From Lacinutrix sp. MedPE-SW (lineage in GTDB: Bacteria > Bacteroidota > Bacteroidia > Flavobacteriales > Flavobacteriaceae): 64,000 nt of DNA. The position numbers and the translations under genes are program-made. The stretch spans positions 1 to 64,000 of the forward strand of contig NZ_MPCX01000004.1 in the NCBI RefSeq assembly GCF_001874145.1. Reading direction: 5' to 3'. Position 1 is the stretch's first letter. Each line of letters opens with the position of its first letter. Under the pieces are notes generated by a model. It made no database searches. It worked only from the letters and a program-made list of their open reading frames with translations, and was not told the origin of the DNA. Below are positions 26,588 through 34,847 of the stretch, piece by piece.

Positions 26588-28018
26588 TTACGAATCAAAA
26601 AAAATAGAAATAGTAAAATCATTTTCTACCAAATCCATTTTATGTGTATTCTCTAAAACACCATAAGCGCTTATAACGGTAATATGTACCATTTTTTTAG
26701 ATTTAGTAACCGCTTTTAAACCTTCGCGTTTGGTACGTAGTTTCTGTGCGTAATCTTTATTAATAGCAAATTCATCTGCATAAAACTTCATCTCGCAAAT
26801 GTTTATAATATTATCTTTTCTATCAATAAGCATATCTATTTGAAATCCTTTTGGGTAGTTTGCATCTTTTCTATGTAAAAAACTATTCACTTTAGTTTCT
26901 ACGCCCAAAATACCTAAAGCTTCCTTTATGCTTTCTATATGTTTAATACATAAATTCTCGAAAGCATAACCACACCAAATTTTATAAGGTTGTGTTTCGC
27001 TAACGCGAAGCCAATCGCTTTTATTAAGTTTATTTTGTCCTACCATAAACGAGAGGTAAAACAGCGAGTACTCATCGGTTAAACGAAATAAGGTATCTTT
27101 TTTACTTTTCTCTAAAGGCTCGAAGGTCGATATAAATCCAGAAGCTTCTAACTCGTTTAAAATATTTGTAAAATAACCACCATCAGACAGTTTGGTTAAT
27201 TTTAAAATACTCTGTCTGTTTAATCCGCTAGCCTTACTAGCTAAAGCTTTTACAATTTTTATATGGCTACCAGCATTATCAAACAATGCAGGATAGAGGT
27301 TATTAAATTCGGTAGTTAAAAAGCCATCTTTTTTAAAGCACAAATTGTTAATGTTTTGTGCTGCACTTTTTCCTTTTTCTACTTGATCTAAGTAATGCGG
27401 AATACCACCTAATGCTAAATATAGCTGTATGATTTGGTAGTGACTCATTACTATATTTTTTTCCTTTAAAAAGGCTTCGGTTTCGTTTAAAGTAAAAGGC
27501 ATTAAGGTAATAAGCTTGGTAATACGATTATGTAAACCACCTTTTGCATTTACCACATGCTGAAGCATCCATGATGCTGCCGAGCCGCAAACCACTACAA
27601 TTATGTTTTGTTGCGACGCCCAATTATTCCACCAGTGTGCCAAAGCTTCCATAAAACCAGAACGTTTACTGGCAATCCAAGGTAGCTCGTCTAGAAAAAC
27701 CACAGGCTTTTTTAAAGTACTTTTACTTATAGCTACACTTAACTCACTAAAAGCCATTAACCAACTTTCGGGCTTTGTATAAGGTTTTTCAGCAGGAAAA
27801 TATAGATTCATTTGTATGGTAAAATTCATTAACTGGTCGTGAAGATTAGCATCTTTTAAACCAGTCATCTCAAAAATCTTTTCGTTTTTATAGACTTCAC
27901 GTATTAAAAATGTTTTACCTACTCGACGACGACCAATAATAGCCAATAGGTGCGCTTTCTTGTCGCGCTGCATGGCAAGCATGGTTTTACGTTCTTCTTT
28001 TCTACCTATAATTTTCAT
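26588..28018 (-). CDS. AAA ATPase (archaeal-ATPase / DUF234-like) protein
   Basis: About 476 residues from the ATG at 28018 (MKIIGRKEERKTML); an upstream ATG at 28051 would include repeat DNA. Walker A is GRRRVGKT and Walker B VVFLDELPWI; CGSAASWM looks like a sensor 1 region. A winged-helix region follows (SILKLTKLSDGGYFTNILNELEASGFI). The C-terminal part (INICEMKFYADEFAI) has the E-x-K of a nuclease-like DUF234 fold. Proteins of this type are abundant in Bacteroidota and their role is unknown. A C-terminal remnant of a paralogue lies at 23663-23740. Confidence 0.85.
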   Translation of the reverse strand: MKIIGRKEERKTMLAMQRDKKAHLLAIIGRRRVGKTFLIREVYKNEKIFEMTGLKDANLHDQLMNFTIQMNLYFPAEKPYTKPESWLMAFSELSVAISKSTLKKPVVFLDELPWIASKRSGFMEALAHWWNNWASQQNIIVVVCGSAASWMLQHVVNAKGGLHNRITKLITLMPFTLNETEAFLKEKNIVMSHYQIIQLYLALGGIPHYLDQVEKGKSAAQNINNLCFKKDGFLTTEFNNLYPALFDNAGSHIKIVKALASKASGLNRQSILKLTKLSDGGYFTNILNELEASGFISTFEPLEKSKKDTLFRLTDEYSLFYLSFMVGQNKLNKSDWLRVSETQPYKIWCGYAFENLCIKHIESIKEALGILGVETKVNSFLHRKDANYPKGFQIDMLIDRKDNIINICEMKFYADEFAINKDYAQKLRTKREGLKAVTKSKKMVHITVISAYGVLENTHKMDLVENDFTISIFFDS

Positions 28019-28028
28019 ACTATACTTA

Positions 28029-28121
28029 GCGGAATCTACGTAAATATACAATTTTCCGCGTAATATAAAATTATAATGCGCGGAATCTTTTATTAAAATA
28101 CACTTTCCGCGTAGTATAAAA
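28029..28121. repeat. Two tandem GCGGAATCT/TTTCCGCGTA units upstream of the ATPase gene
   Basis: Unit 1 (28029-28070) and unit 2 (28080-28121) each read GCGGAATCT, ~16 bp, then TTTCCGCGTA and n-TATAAAA, with GCGGAA and TTCCGC as inverted arms. The period is about 51 bp. They lie just before the ATPase start on the minus strand, as expected for paired operators or promoters. Confidence 0.65.
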
Positions 28122-28126
28122 ACACA

Positions 28127-29050
28127 TTATCTCCAATTAATTTTAATAAAGTTTTCGTTTTTAGTAAATTGACTAGGAATTTTATCTAATATTTCAGACC
28201 GTAGAGCATCTATAACAAGATCTTTAGAAAACGAATGGTGAGTTACTATACTTACCTCTCTAATTGGTTTAGGTTCGCTAAATGGTATATTACAACCAGC
28301 GTCATTATCTTGTATAGCCATTTCTGGAACTAAGGTAAAACCACCATAATTATCAACCATACGTTTTAAAGCTTCAATAGAACCACTTTGAAATTTTATA
28401 CTTTTATTATTACTATTATTATTGCAAATATTTAAAACCTGATTTCTAAAGCAGTGCCCATTTTCTAATAACCAAACATTCTCCATTTGCTCAACGTCTT
28501 TTGGTGAAATAGAGGTTTTATTACGTAAGGATTCACAATCTTGTCCATAAAAAACAAAAGGTTCATTATAAAGCTTTATTTCTCTAATAAAAGGCTCGTT
28601 TAAAGGCGTTATAAGTATACCTAAGTCTAATTCTTTTTTTTGTAATGCTAGTATAATATCATCAGACTGCATTTCTTGAATTTTTAAAATAGAGTTAGGA
28701 TATTTCTCTGAAAAAACACCAGAAAACAAAGGAATAAGATATGGCGAAATCGTTGGTATTACTCCAATGGTATATTCACCTTCCATACTATTAAGCTCTG
28801 TACTCACCATATTTTTTAAATCGCCAACTTCACGTAAAATAACTTTAGCTTTTTTAATAAACATGGCACCTAAATCGGTTGGTTTAAAAGGCGATTTACT
28901 TTTATTAAAAATTGTAAACCCAATTTCGTCTTCTAGTTTTTTTACTTGAATAGTAATAGTAGGCTGCGTTACAAAACATTTTTCTGCAGCAGTAACAAAA
29001 TGCCTATAAGTATCTAAAGCAATTACATATTCTAATTGTTGTAAAGTCAT
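28127..29050 (-). CDS. oxyR: Hydrogen-peroxide sensor OxyR (LysR family)
   Basis: A LysR-type regulator of about 307 residues from the ATG at 29050 (MTLQQLEYVIALDTYRHF), where the conserved helix-turn-helix begins; an ATG 108 bp further upstream would cross the intergenic operators. The effector domain has GHCFRNQVLNIC, matching the OxyR redox pair equivalent to Cys199 and Cys208, so disulfide sensing of peroxide is expected. It is divergent from the catalase gene and probably controls it and itself. Confidence 0.93.
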   Translation of the reverse strand: MTLQQLEYVIALDTYRHFVTAAEKCFVTQPTITIQVKKLEDEIGFTIFNKSKSPFKPTDLGAMFIKKAKVILREVGDLKNMVSTELNSMEGEYTIGVIPTISPYLIPLFSGVFSEKYPNSILKIQEMQSDDIILALQKKELDLGILITPLNEPFIREIKLYNEPFVFYGQDCESLRNKTSISPKDVEQMENVWLLENGHCFRNQVLNICNNNSNNKSIKFQSGSIEALKRMVDNYGGFTLVPEMAIQDNDAGCNIPFSEPKPIREVSIVTHHSFSKDLVIDALRSEILDKIPSQFTKNENFIKINWR

Positions 29051-29052
29051 CT

Positions 29053-29069
29053 TATTAATTTTATTAATA
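29053..29069. promoter_or_regulatory. Palindromic operator 1 (oxyR side)
   Basis: TATTAATTTTATTAATA, a 17-bp palindrome directly before the oxyR start codon and downstream of its -7 box, well placed for autorepression. Confidence 0.6.
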
Positions 29070-29077
29070 CAAATATA
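29070..29077 (-). promoter_or_regulatory. -7 box of oxyR
   Basis: TATATTTG on the minus strand, 19 bp before the oxyR ATG. CAA at 29101-29103 (TTG on the minus strand) may be the -33 partner at a 23-bp spacing. Confidence 0.5.
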
Positions 29078-29082
29078 AAAAC

Positions 29083-29099
29083 TATTAATTTGATTAATA
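29083..29099. promoter_or_regulatory. Palindromic operator 2 (catalase side)
   Basis: TATTAATTTGATTAATA differs from operator 1 at one base and is centred 30 bp away, about three helical turns. It covers the -33 TTTG of the catalase promoter. Confidence 0.6.
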
Positions 29100-29120
29100 T
29101 CAAGTTGTCGTAGATATTTG
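29089..29120 (+). promoter_or_regulatory. Promoter of the catalase gene
   Basis: TTTG at 29089-29092 and GATATTTG at 29113-29120 (7 of 8 matches to TAnnTTTG) with a 20-bp spacer, 26 bp before the start codon. Confidence 0.5.
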
Positions 29121-29146
29121 CAAGCACAATAATTAATTAACACATA

Positions 29147-30676
29147 ATGATGAAACAAATTTTTACTGCCTTAGCCTTAACTATAGGTATCGTTTCTTTT
29201 GCTCAAAACAAGAGTACTGAAACATTAATGACAACAAACAATGGCGCTCCAGTTGGAGATAACCAAAACTCTAAAACGGTTGGAGAATATGGTCCTGTTT
29301 TACTAGAAGATATCCATTTAGTAGAAAAATTAGCTGCTTTTGACAGAGAACGCATTCCAGAACGCGTAGTACACCCAAGAGGCGCTGGAGCATCTGGATA
29401 TTTTGAAGCTACTAAAGACATGTCTGAGTATACAAGAGCTGTAGTATTTTCTAAGGTTGGAAAAAAAACAGACTTAGCGGTACGTTTTTCTACAGTAATT
29501 CATGGTAAAGGTTCTCCAGAAACTGCAAGAGACCCAAGAGGTTTTGCTGTAAAGTTTTACACAGAACAAGGAAATTATGATATTGTTGGTAACAATTTAC
29601 CAGTGTTTTTTATTAGAGATGCCATAAAATTTCCAGATATGGTACACTCGCTTAAACCTTCTCCAGTAACAAATAAACAAGATCCAAATCGCTTTTTCGA
29701 TTTCTTTTCTCACGTACCAGAATCTACACACATGATTACAAGATTGTATACAGATTTAGGAATCCCAAAAGGCTACCAATATATGAATGGAAGCAGTGTA
29801 CATGGTTTTAAATGGGTTAATAAAGAAGGTAAAGTAACCTATATTAAATATTCTTGGGTCTCTAAACAAGGTGAGAAAAATTTAACAGCAGAAGAAGCTG
29901 CAATACAGCAAGGTAAAGACTGGCAACATGCTACGGTAAGTTTACGCAAGGATATTGACGATAAAAACTACCCACAATGGGATTTATACGTACAAATGAT
30001 TAAGCCAGAAGATATGCACTCTTTCGATTTTTGGCCTTTAGATGCAACTAAAGATTGGCCTGAAGATAAAATTGAAAAAATTAAAATTGGCACCATGACC
30101 TTAAACCAAAATCCTATAAATTATTTTGAGCAAGTAGAAAGTATTGCCTTTTCTCCAGGTGCTTTAATTCCAGGTGTAGAACCATCAGAAGATAAATTAT
30201 TACAAGGTCGTTTATTTTCGTATTTCGATACACAAAGACATAGATTAGGACCAAACTTTCAACAATTAGAAATTAATAAGCCTTTAGAAGGTCCAAAAAA
30301 CTATAATTCAGATAGCTGGAATAGCGCAGGAAATAAAAGATTTGAAAATCCTGATGTGAACTATCAACCAAGTGAAAAATCTAGTCTAGCAGAAGACACA
30401 CAATACAAACAGTCTGAAACTACATTAACAAACGTTACTATTACACAAAAGAAAATCTCAAAAACAAACGATTTTGCTCAAGCAGGAGATTTTTACAGAT
30501 CACTAACGAAACAACAACAAGACAATTTAATTAAAAATTTAAGTGGTGATTTAGGTCAAGTAACCGATAAAAAAATACAAATGACAATGATTACCTATTT
30601 CTATAAAGCAGATAGAGAATACGGTATGCGTGTTGCAGAAGCTTTAGGGTTTTCGGCTAAAGATTTTAGACATTAA
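29147..30676 (+). CDS. katA: Exported heme catalase
   Basis: A small-subunit monofunctional catalase (509 residues) that converts peroxide to water and oxygen. The catalytic His is in RVVHPRGAGASGYF, the distal Asn in DIVGNNLPVFFIRD, and the heme-ligand Tyr in RLFSYFDTQRHRLGPNF. A signal peptide (MMKQIFTALALTIGIVSFAQ) precedes the enzyme, so it probably acts in the periplasm, unlike most bacterial catalases. It is divergent from oxyR and is followed by an exported ankyrin protein after a terminator. Confidence 0.96.
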   Translation: MMKQIFTALALTIGIVSFAQNKSTETLMTTNNGAPVGDNQNSKTVGEYGPVLLEDIHLVEKLAAFDRERIPERVVHPRGAGASGYFEATKDMSEYTRAVVFSKVGKKTDLAVRFSTVIHGKGSPETARDPRGFAVKFYTEQGNYDIVGNNLPVFFIRDAIKFPDMVHSLKPSPVTNKQDPNRFFDFFSHVPESTHMITRLYTDLGIPKGYQYMNGSSVHGFKWVNKEGKVTYIKYSWVSKQGEKNLTAEEAAIQQGKDWQHATVSLRKDIDDKNYPQWDLYVQMIKPEDMHSFDFWPLDATKDWPEDKIEKIKIGTMTLNQNPINYFEQVESIAFSPGALIPGVEPSEDKLLQGRLFSYFDTQRHRLGPNFQQLEINKPLEGPKNYNSDSWNSAGNKRFENPDVNYQPSEKSSLAEDTQYKQSETTLTNVTITQKKISKTNDFAQAGDFYRSLTKQQQDNLIKNLSGDLGQVTDKKIQMTMITYFYKADREYGMRVAEALGFSAKDFRH

Positions 30677-30694
30677 TTAACACATTTTCTTATT

Positions 30695-30725
30695 AAGGAG
30701 GACATTATTTTGTCCTCCTTTTTAC
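30695..30725 (+). terminator. Terminator between catalase and ankyrin genes
   Basis: AAGGAGGACA / TGTCCTCCTT stem followed by TTT, ten bases before the ankyrin start. It probably reduces rather than abolishes ankyrin expression, because no obvious promoter follows it. Confidence 0.8.
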
Positions 30726-30735
30726 ATTAAACATT

Positions 30736-31257
30736 ATGAAACATTTATTACTTGCATGTTTACTTACATGCACTACATTAGTACAAGCACAAACCATATT
30801 TCAAGCTTCAAGAGAAGGAAATCTTGAACAAATAGAAGCCCTTTTTATAAAAGACAACAATAGTATTAACGCTAAAAACAATAAAGGTTTTACGCCTTTA
30901 ATACTAGCCGCTTATAACAATCAACTAGAAGTTGTTTCTTATTTATTAAAACAAAAAGTAAATGTAGATGCTCAAGATCTATCTGGTAATACAGCTTTAA
31001 TGGGTGTTTGCTTTAAGGGCAATTTTGAAATTGCAAAACTACTTATAGATAATAACGCAAATATTAATCTACCAAATTACAATCAAGCAACAGCATTAAT
31101 ATATGCTTCTACTTTTGGCCATATAGCTATAGTTAAATATCTATTACAAAAAGGCGCAGATAAAAGCCTTAAAGACAATAGAGGAAATACAGCCTTAAGC
31201 CATGCAGAAATGCAAGGAAACTTAGAAATAGTAAGTCTTTTAAAAGTTTCTAAATAA
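30736..31257 (+). CDS. Exported ankyrin-repeat protein (AnkB-like)
   Basis: 173 residues with a signal peptide (LLLACLLTCTTLVQAQ) and about five ankyrin repeats (NKGFTPLILAAYNNQLEVVSYLL, GNTALMGVCFKGNFEIAKLLI, QATALIYASTFGHIAIVKYLL, GNTALSHAEMQGNLEIVSLL). A periplasmic ankyrin protein encoded beside a catalase is known from Pseudomonas aeruginosa (katB-ankB), where it supports catalase activity. The same pairing here suggests an accessory role for the exported catalase. Confidence 0.9.
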   Translation: MKHLLLACLLTCTTLVQAQTIFQASREGNLEQIEALFIKDNNSINAKNNKGFTPLILAAYNNQLEVVSYLLKQKVNVDAQDLSGNTALMGVCFKGNFEIAKLLIDNNANINLPNYNQATALIYASTFGHIAIVKYLLQKGADKSLKDNRGNTALSHAEMQGNLEIVSLLKVSK

Positions 31258-31299
31258 TTAAATAAAAGAGCATTACTCTAGATGTTAAATAAAAAAGCG

Positions 31300-31307
31300 T
31301 ACCTTTG
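31300..31307 (+). promoter_or_regulatory. -7 box of the DEAD-box helicase gene
   Basis: TACCTTTG about 135 bp before the ATG, which implies a long 5' leader. No clear -33 element. Confidence 0.5.
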
Positions 31308-31442
31308 CACCTTGAAAACGCAAAATGGCGTTTATTGACTCCTCAGAGTGAGGATGTGTTACTAGAAGTTTTAGGTTAAGTATGTTCAATGCACTTCTAT
31401 TTGTAACACCAAACAGATTGACATTGAAATACATAAAAAAGA
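31308..31442 (+). promoter_or_regulatory. Structured 5' leader of the DEAD-box helicase
   Basis: A ~130-nt untranslated leader holds CCTC-AGAGT-GAGG (31341-31353) and a 14-bp interrupted stem, GTGTTACTAGAAGT (31356-31369) with ACTTCTA-ttt-GTAACAC (31393-31409). Long leaders are common on helicase and cold-shock mRNAs and may give temperature or autogenous control. Confidence 0.5.
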
Positions 31443-33311
31443 ATGAGCACATTCCAAGAATTAGGTCTTAATGAAGACCTTTTAAAAGGTATTACAGATT
31501 TAGGTTTTGAAACACCATCTGAAGTACAAGAAAAAGCAATCCCAATTTTATTACAAGACGAAGGCGATTTAGTCGCTTTAGCACAAACGGGAACAGGAAA
31601 AACCGCAGCCTTTGGTTTTCCAATGCTTCAAAAAATTGACGTTAACAGTCGTACAACTCAAGGTTTAATTTTATCGCCAACACGTGAGCTTTGTTTACAA
31701 ATAGCAAACGAAATGAAAGCCTACGGTAAATACTGTAAAGGTTTAAATGTTGTTGCTATTTATGGTGGTTCTAGTATTACAGACCAAGCACGCGAAGTAA
31801 AACGTGGTGCACAAATTATTGTAGCAACGCCTGGTCGTATGAAAGATATGATTAGCAGAAAGTTAGTAGATATTACTAAAATTCAATATTCGGTTTTAGA
31901 TGAAGCCGATGAGATGCTAAACATGGGTTTTAAAGAAGATATTACAGATATTCTTTCTGGAACACCTAAAGATAAAAGTACATGGTTATTCTCTGCTACA
32001 ATGCCAAAAGAAGTAGCAAGAATAGCTAAAGATTTTATGCACGAACCACAAGAAATTACGGTGGGTCATAAAAACGAAAGTACCTCTAACGTAACTCACG
32101 AATACTACTTAGTTAACGCACGTGATCGTTACCAAGCTTTAAAACGTTTGGCAGATGCTAATCCAGATATTTTTTCGGTTATATTTTGTAGAACAAAACG
32201 TGACACGCAAAAAGTTGCCGAGCAGTTAATTGAAGATGGTTATAGCGCAGGAGCATTACACGGTGATTTAAGTCAAAACCAGCGTGATATTGTAATGAAA
32301 CAATTTAGAACACGCCAAATACAAATGCTTGTAGCAACAGATGTTGCCGCTCGTGGTATTGATGTTGACGATGTTACACACGTAATTAACTACCAATTAA
32401 GTGATGAAATAGAAACATACACACACCGAAGCGGTCGTACTGGTCGTGCAGGAAAAACTGGTGTTTCTATGGTAATTGTTTCTAAAAGTGAAGTACGCAG
32501 ACTTAGAAGTATTGAGCGTATTATTAATAAGAAATTTGAAAAGAAAGACATACCAAACGGTATGGAAATTTGCGAAGTACAATTAATGTCTTTAGCAAAC
32601 AAAATTCATAATACAGAAATTAATCACGAAATAGACAAGTATTTAGAAGACATAAACACGATGTTTGAAGATACTTCTAAAGATGAGTTAATTAAAAAAT
32701 TCTTCTCTGTAGAGTTTACACGTTTCTTTAATTACTACCAAAAAGCTAAAGACTTAAACATATCGGCAGGCGATCCAAATCGCGATGGTGGTCGTGCTTC
32801 AAGTGGTAATGCAACACGTTACTTTATTAACGTAGGAGAAAAAGATGGTTTTAACTGGATGTCTTTAAAAGACTTTTTAAAAGAACAACTGGGTTTAACC
32901 AAAGACGATTTATTTAAAGTAGATACAAAAGATACATTCTCTTTTTTCAACACAGAAAAAGAACACGAAGAAAAAGTTTTAGCACATTTTAGTGAGTTTA
33001 AACACGAAGGTCGTTTTGTAAATGTAGAAGTAACCGAAGATAAACCAAATCGTGGTGGTCGTGGTCGTGGTCGCTCTGGTGGCGGAAGAAGACGCGATGG
33101 CGGAAAAGGCGGCGATAGAAGACGTAGCGACAGACGCTCTGGCGGAAGAAGCGACGAAAGACGCAGCAGACGTAGCGAAGGATCTGACAGAGGTGATAGA
33201 AAAAGAAGAAGTGACGATAAACCAACACGCTCAAGAAGAAGCGATGGTGGCGATAGAGATAAAAGTGAATTTAAAACAACACATTCTCGACCAAGACGTT
33301 CTAGAAGATAA
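31443..33311 (+). CDS. DEAD-box ATP-dependent RNA helicase (DeaD/CsdA-like)
   Basis: 622 residues. Residues ~1-375 form the helicase core: Q motif, AQTGTGKT, PTRELCLQ, TPGR, DEAD (VLDEADEMLNMGF), SAT, and HRSGRTGRAGKTG in the second RecA domain. A DbpA-like RNA-binding segment follows (TRYFINVGEKDGFNWMSLKDFL). The C-terminal ~90 residues are rich in Arg, Gly, Ser and Asp (repeated GGR, RRSDR), a flexible RNA-binding tail. Expected roles are ribosome assembly and mRNA unwinding in the cold. Confidence 0.96.
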   Translation: MSTFQELGLNEDLLKGITDLGFETPSEVQEKAIPILLQDEGDLVALAQTGTGKTAAFGFPMLQKIDVNSRTTQGLILSPTRELCLQIANEMKAYGKYCKGLNVVAIYGGSSITDQAREVKRGAQIIVATPGRMKDMISRKLVDITKIQYSVLDEADEMLNMGFKEDITDILSGTPKDKSTWLFSATMPKEVARIAKDFMHEPQEITVGHKNESTSNVTHEYYLVNARDRYQALKRLADANPDIFSVIFCRTKRDTQKVAEQLIEDGYSAGALHGDLSQNQRDIVMKQFRTRQIQMLVATDVAARGIDVDDVTHVINYQLSDEIETYTHRSGRTGRAGKTGVSMVIVSKSEVRRLRSIERIINKKFEKKDIPNGMEICEVQLMSLANKIHNTEINHEIDKYLEDINTMFEDTSKDELIKKFFSVEFTRFFNYYQKAKDLNISAGDPNRDGGRASSGNATRYFINVGEKDGFNWMSLKDFLKEQLGLTKDDLFKVDTKDTFSFFNTEKEHEEKVLAHFSEFKHEGRFVNVEVTEDKPNRGGRGRGRSGGGRRRDGGKGGDRRRSDRRSGGRSDERRSRRSEGSDRGDRKRRSDDKPTRSRRSDGGDRDKSEFKTTHSRPRRSRR

Positions 33312-33405
33312 AAATTAAACCTTTCTGTTAATTTTTAGTCAAAAAATATAGAGAAAAGTACTAAATAGTAATTTGTTTAGTACTTTTATCTTTATTAATA
33401 GCATT

Positions 33406-34218
33406 ATGAAACATTTTTTAGCCGCATTCTTTTTTATTTTTAGTCTAACTTTTAGTTTGGCTCAAAACAAAGAAGACAACAATAATACCCAACCAAAACC
33501 CGATGGCAATACTGCTATTGGTGTTATTTTAGATGCGGTAACAAATGCACCATTAGAAAGCGTTAACATTGTAAATTTAAATACTGTAATTGGTACAACT
33601 ACAAACAGTAAAGGAGCGTTTAAAATAAAGGCTAAAGCTAATGATACGCTTCACTTATCTTACGTAGGTTATAAATCTATTAAAGTTCGTGTAACTAATG
33701 ATTGGTTAAAATTTGGAAGTTCAGAAATTATATTAACCGAGTTAGCATTAGCGCTTGAAGAAGTTGTTGTAAGCCAATTACAACTTACTGGATATCTTGA
33801 AGTAGATATTAAACAAGTAGCTGTAAACGAGAATTACCGTTATAAAATTGCAGGATTAAATTCTGGTTACGAAGCTGGTAATAATAAATCTGCTAATAAG
33901 TTTAGTAAGGTTTTGGGCTCTATTTTTAATCCGTTAGACTTTTTATATAACACCTTTAGTAAAAAAGGAAAAGAACTTAGAAAGCTTAAAAAAGTTAAAG
34001 AAGATGATGAAGTAAGAAACCTTCTAGCATCACGTTTTGATAGAGAAATGCTTATGGTTTTACTTAATGTTAATAAAGTAGATTTAGATGAAATGGTGTC
34101 GCAATGTAACTACTCTAAAGAGTTTGTTGAAACAGCAAACGATTTACAAATGTTAGATGCTATTAGCCAATGTTATGAAGAATACAAGGTTTTAAGCCGA
34201 AATAAAAAACGCATTTAA
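33406..34218 (+). CDS. Exported protein with carboxypeptidase-regulatory-like domain
   Basis: About 270 residues from the ATG at 33406, where a good signal peptide starts (KHFLAAFFFIFSLTFSLAQ); an upstream alternative adds a non-signal extension. Residues ~35-120 form a beta-sandwich domain (AIGVILDAVTNAPLESVNI ... GTTTNSKGAFKI ... LSYVGYKSIKV), the same module as at the N-terminus of TonB receptors, but no barrel follows. The helical C-terminal half (LRKLKKVKEDDEVRNLLASRFDREML) has no recognised family. Function unknown. Confidence 0.85.
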   Translation: MKHFLAAFFFIFSLTFSLAQNKEDNNNTQPKPDGNTAIGVILDAVTNAPLESVNIVNLNTVIGTTTNSKGAFKIKAKANDTLHLSYVGYKSIKVRVTNDWLKFGSSEIILTELALALEEVVVSQLQLTGYLEVDIKQVAVNENYRYKIAGLNSGYEAGNNKSANKFSKVLGSIFNPLDFLYNTFSKKGKELRKLKKVKEDDEVRNLLASRFDREMLMVLLNVNKVDLDEMVSQCNYSKEFVETANDLQMLDAISQCYEEYKVLSRNKKRI

Positions 34219-34243
34219 AAGTATTATATAATAGTGTTAAATA

Positions 34244-34288
34244 AAAAAACACCCATAAACAAGTTTATTGTTTATGGGTGTTTTTATT
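34244..34288. terminator. Bidirectional terminator
   Basis: AAAAACACCCATAAAC / GTTTATGGGTGTTTTT stem between convergent genes. Confidence 0.9.
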
Positions 34289-34302
34289 TTATACCTCTAC
34301 TC

Positions 34303-34827
34303 CTATTTTTCTAAAATATCTTTAAGCATTTTTAAACCAGCTTCAAAGTCTTTACCAACAGCTTTATCCATATTAAAAAAGAGAAAAAATACATTTGATG
34401 GTGGTTTACTCTCACCATGAAATCCCCAAATAACTTTAGTTTTATTATTCCCTAAATCTTCAACTTTAGTTATGGCATTAGACTCAGATTTCCATGGTTT
34501 AAAAAAACGAAGCATTGCTTCTATACTTTCGTTTTCAATAATATTAATAATTTCTTGTTCTCCAGTTCCAACCTTTTTATTACCAACCCATTTAGACACA
34601 AAACCTATTTCTCCATCTGTACCAACAAACTCTTGTTTCATATTTGGATCTTTAAGTTTCCAAGGCGACCAATTATCCTGATTTTTAATATATTTTAAAT
34701 ACTCAAAAACTTCTGGTAGCGGCTTATTTATAACAATACTTCTACTCACATTAAAGGTTTTTGGTGCAACCAATGTTAGTATTATAAATAGCGCTATTAA
34801 TCCTAAAAAAATATAAAAAATAAGCAT
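34303..34827 (-). CDS. SRPBCC (polyketide cyclase/START-like) protein, membrane-anchored
   Basis: 174 residues: an N-terminal transmembrane segment (IFYIFLGLIALFIILTLV) and a START-like ligand-binding domain (SRSIVINKPLPEVFEYLKYIKNQDNWSPW ... GEIGFVSKWVGNKKVGTGEQEI ... VIWGFHGES). Members bind small hydrophobic molecules or act as stress-response proteins; the ligand is unknown. It lies 20 bp after the methyltransferase gene and is probably in the same transcript. Confidence 0.85.
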   Translation of the reverse strand: MLIFYIFLGLIALFIILTLVAPKTFNVSRSIVINKPLPEVFEYLKYIKNQDNWSPWKLKDPNMKQEFVGTDGEIGFVSKWVGNKKVGTGEQEIINIIENESIEAMLRFFKPWKSESNAITKVEDLGNNKTKVIWGFHGESKPPSNVFFLFFNMDKAVGKDFEAGLKMLKDILEK

Positions 34828-34847
34828 AGTAAAATGTTGTTTATTAA

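Noticed and set aside
33052-33318. 88-residue plus-strand frame in the helicase C-terminus
   Set aside because: It overlaps the Arg/Gly-rich tail of the DEAD-box helicase in another frame; low-complexity coding DNA yields such open frames by chance.
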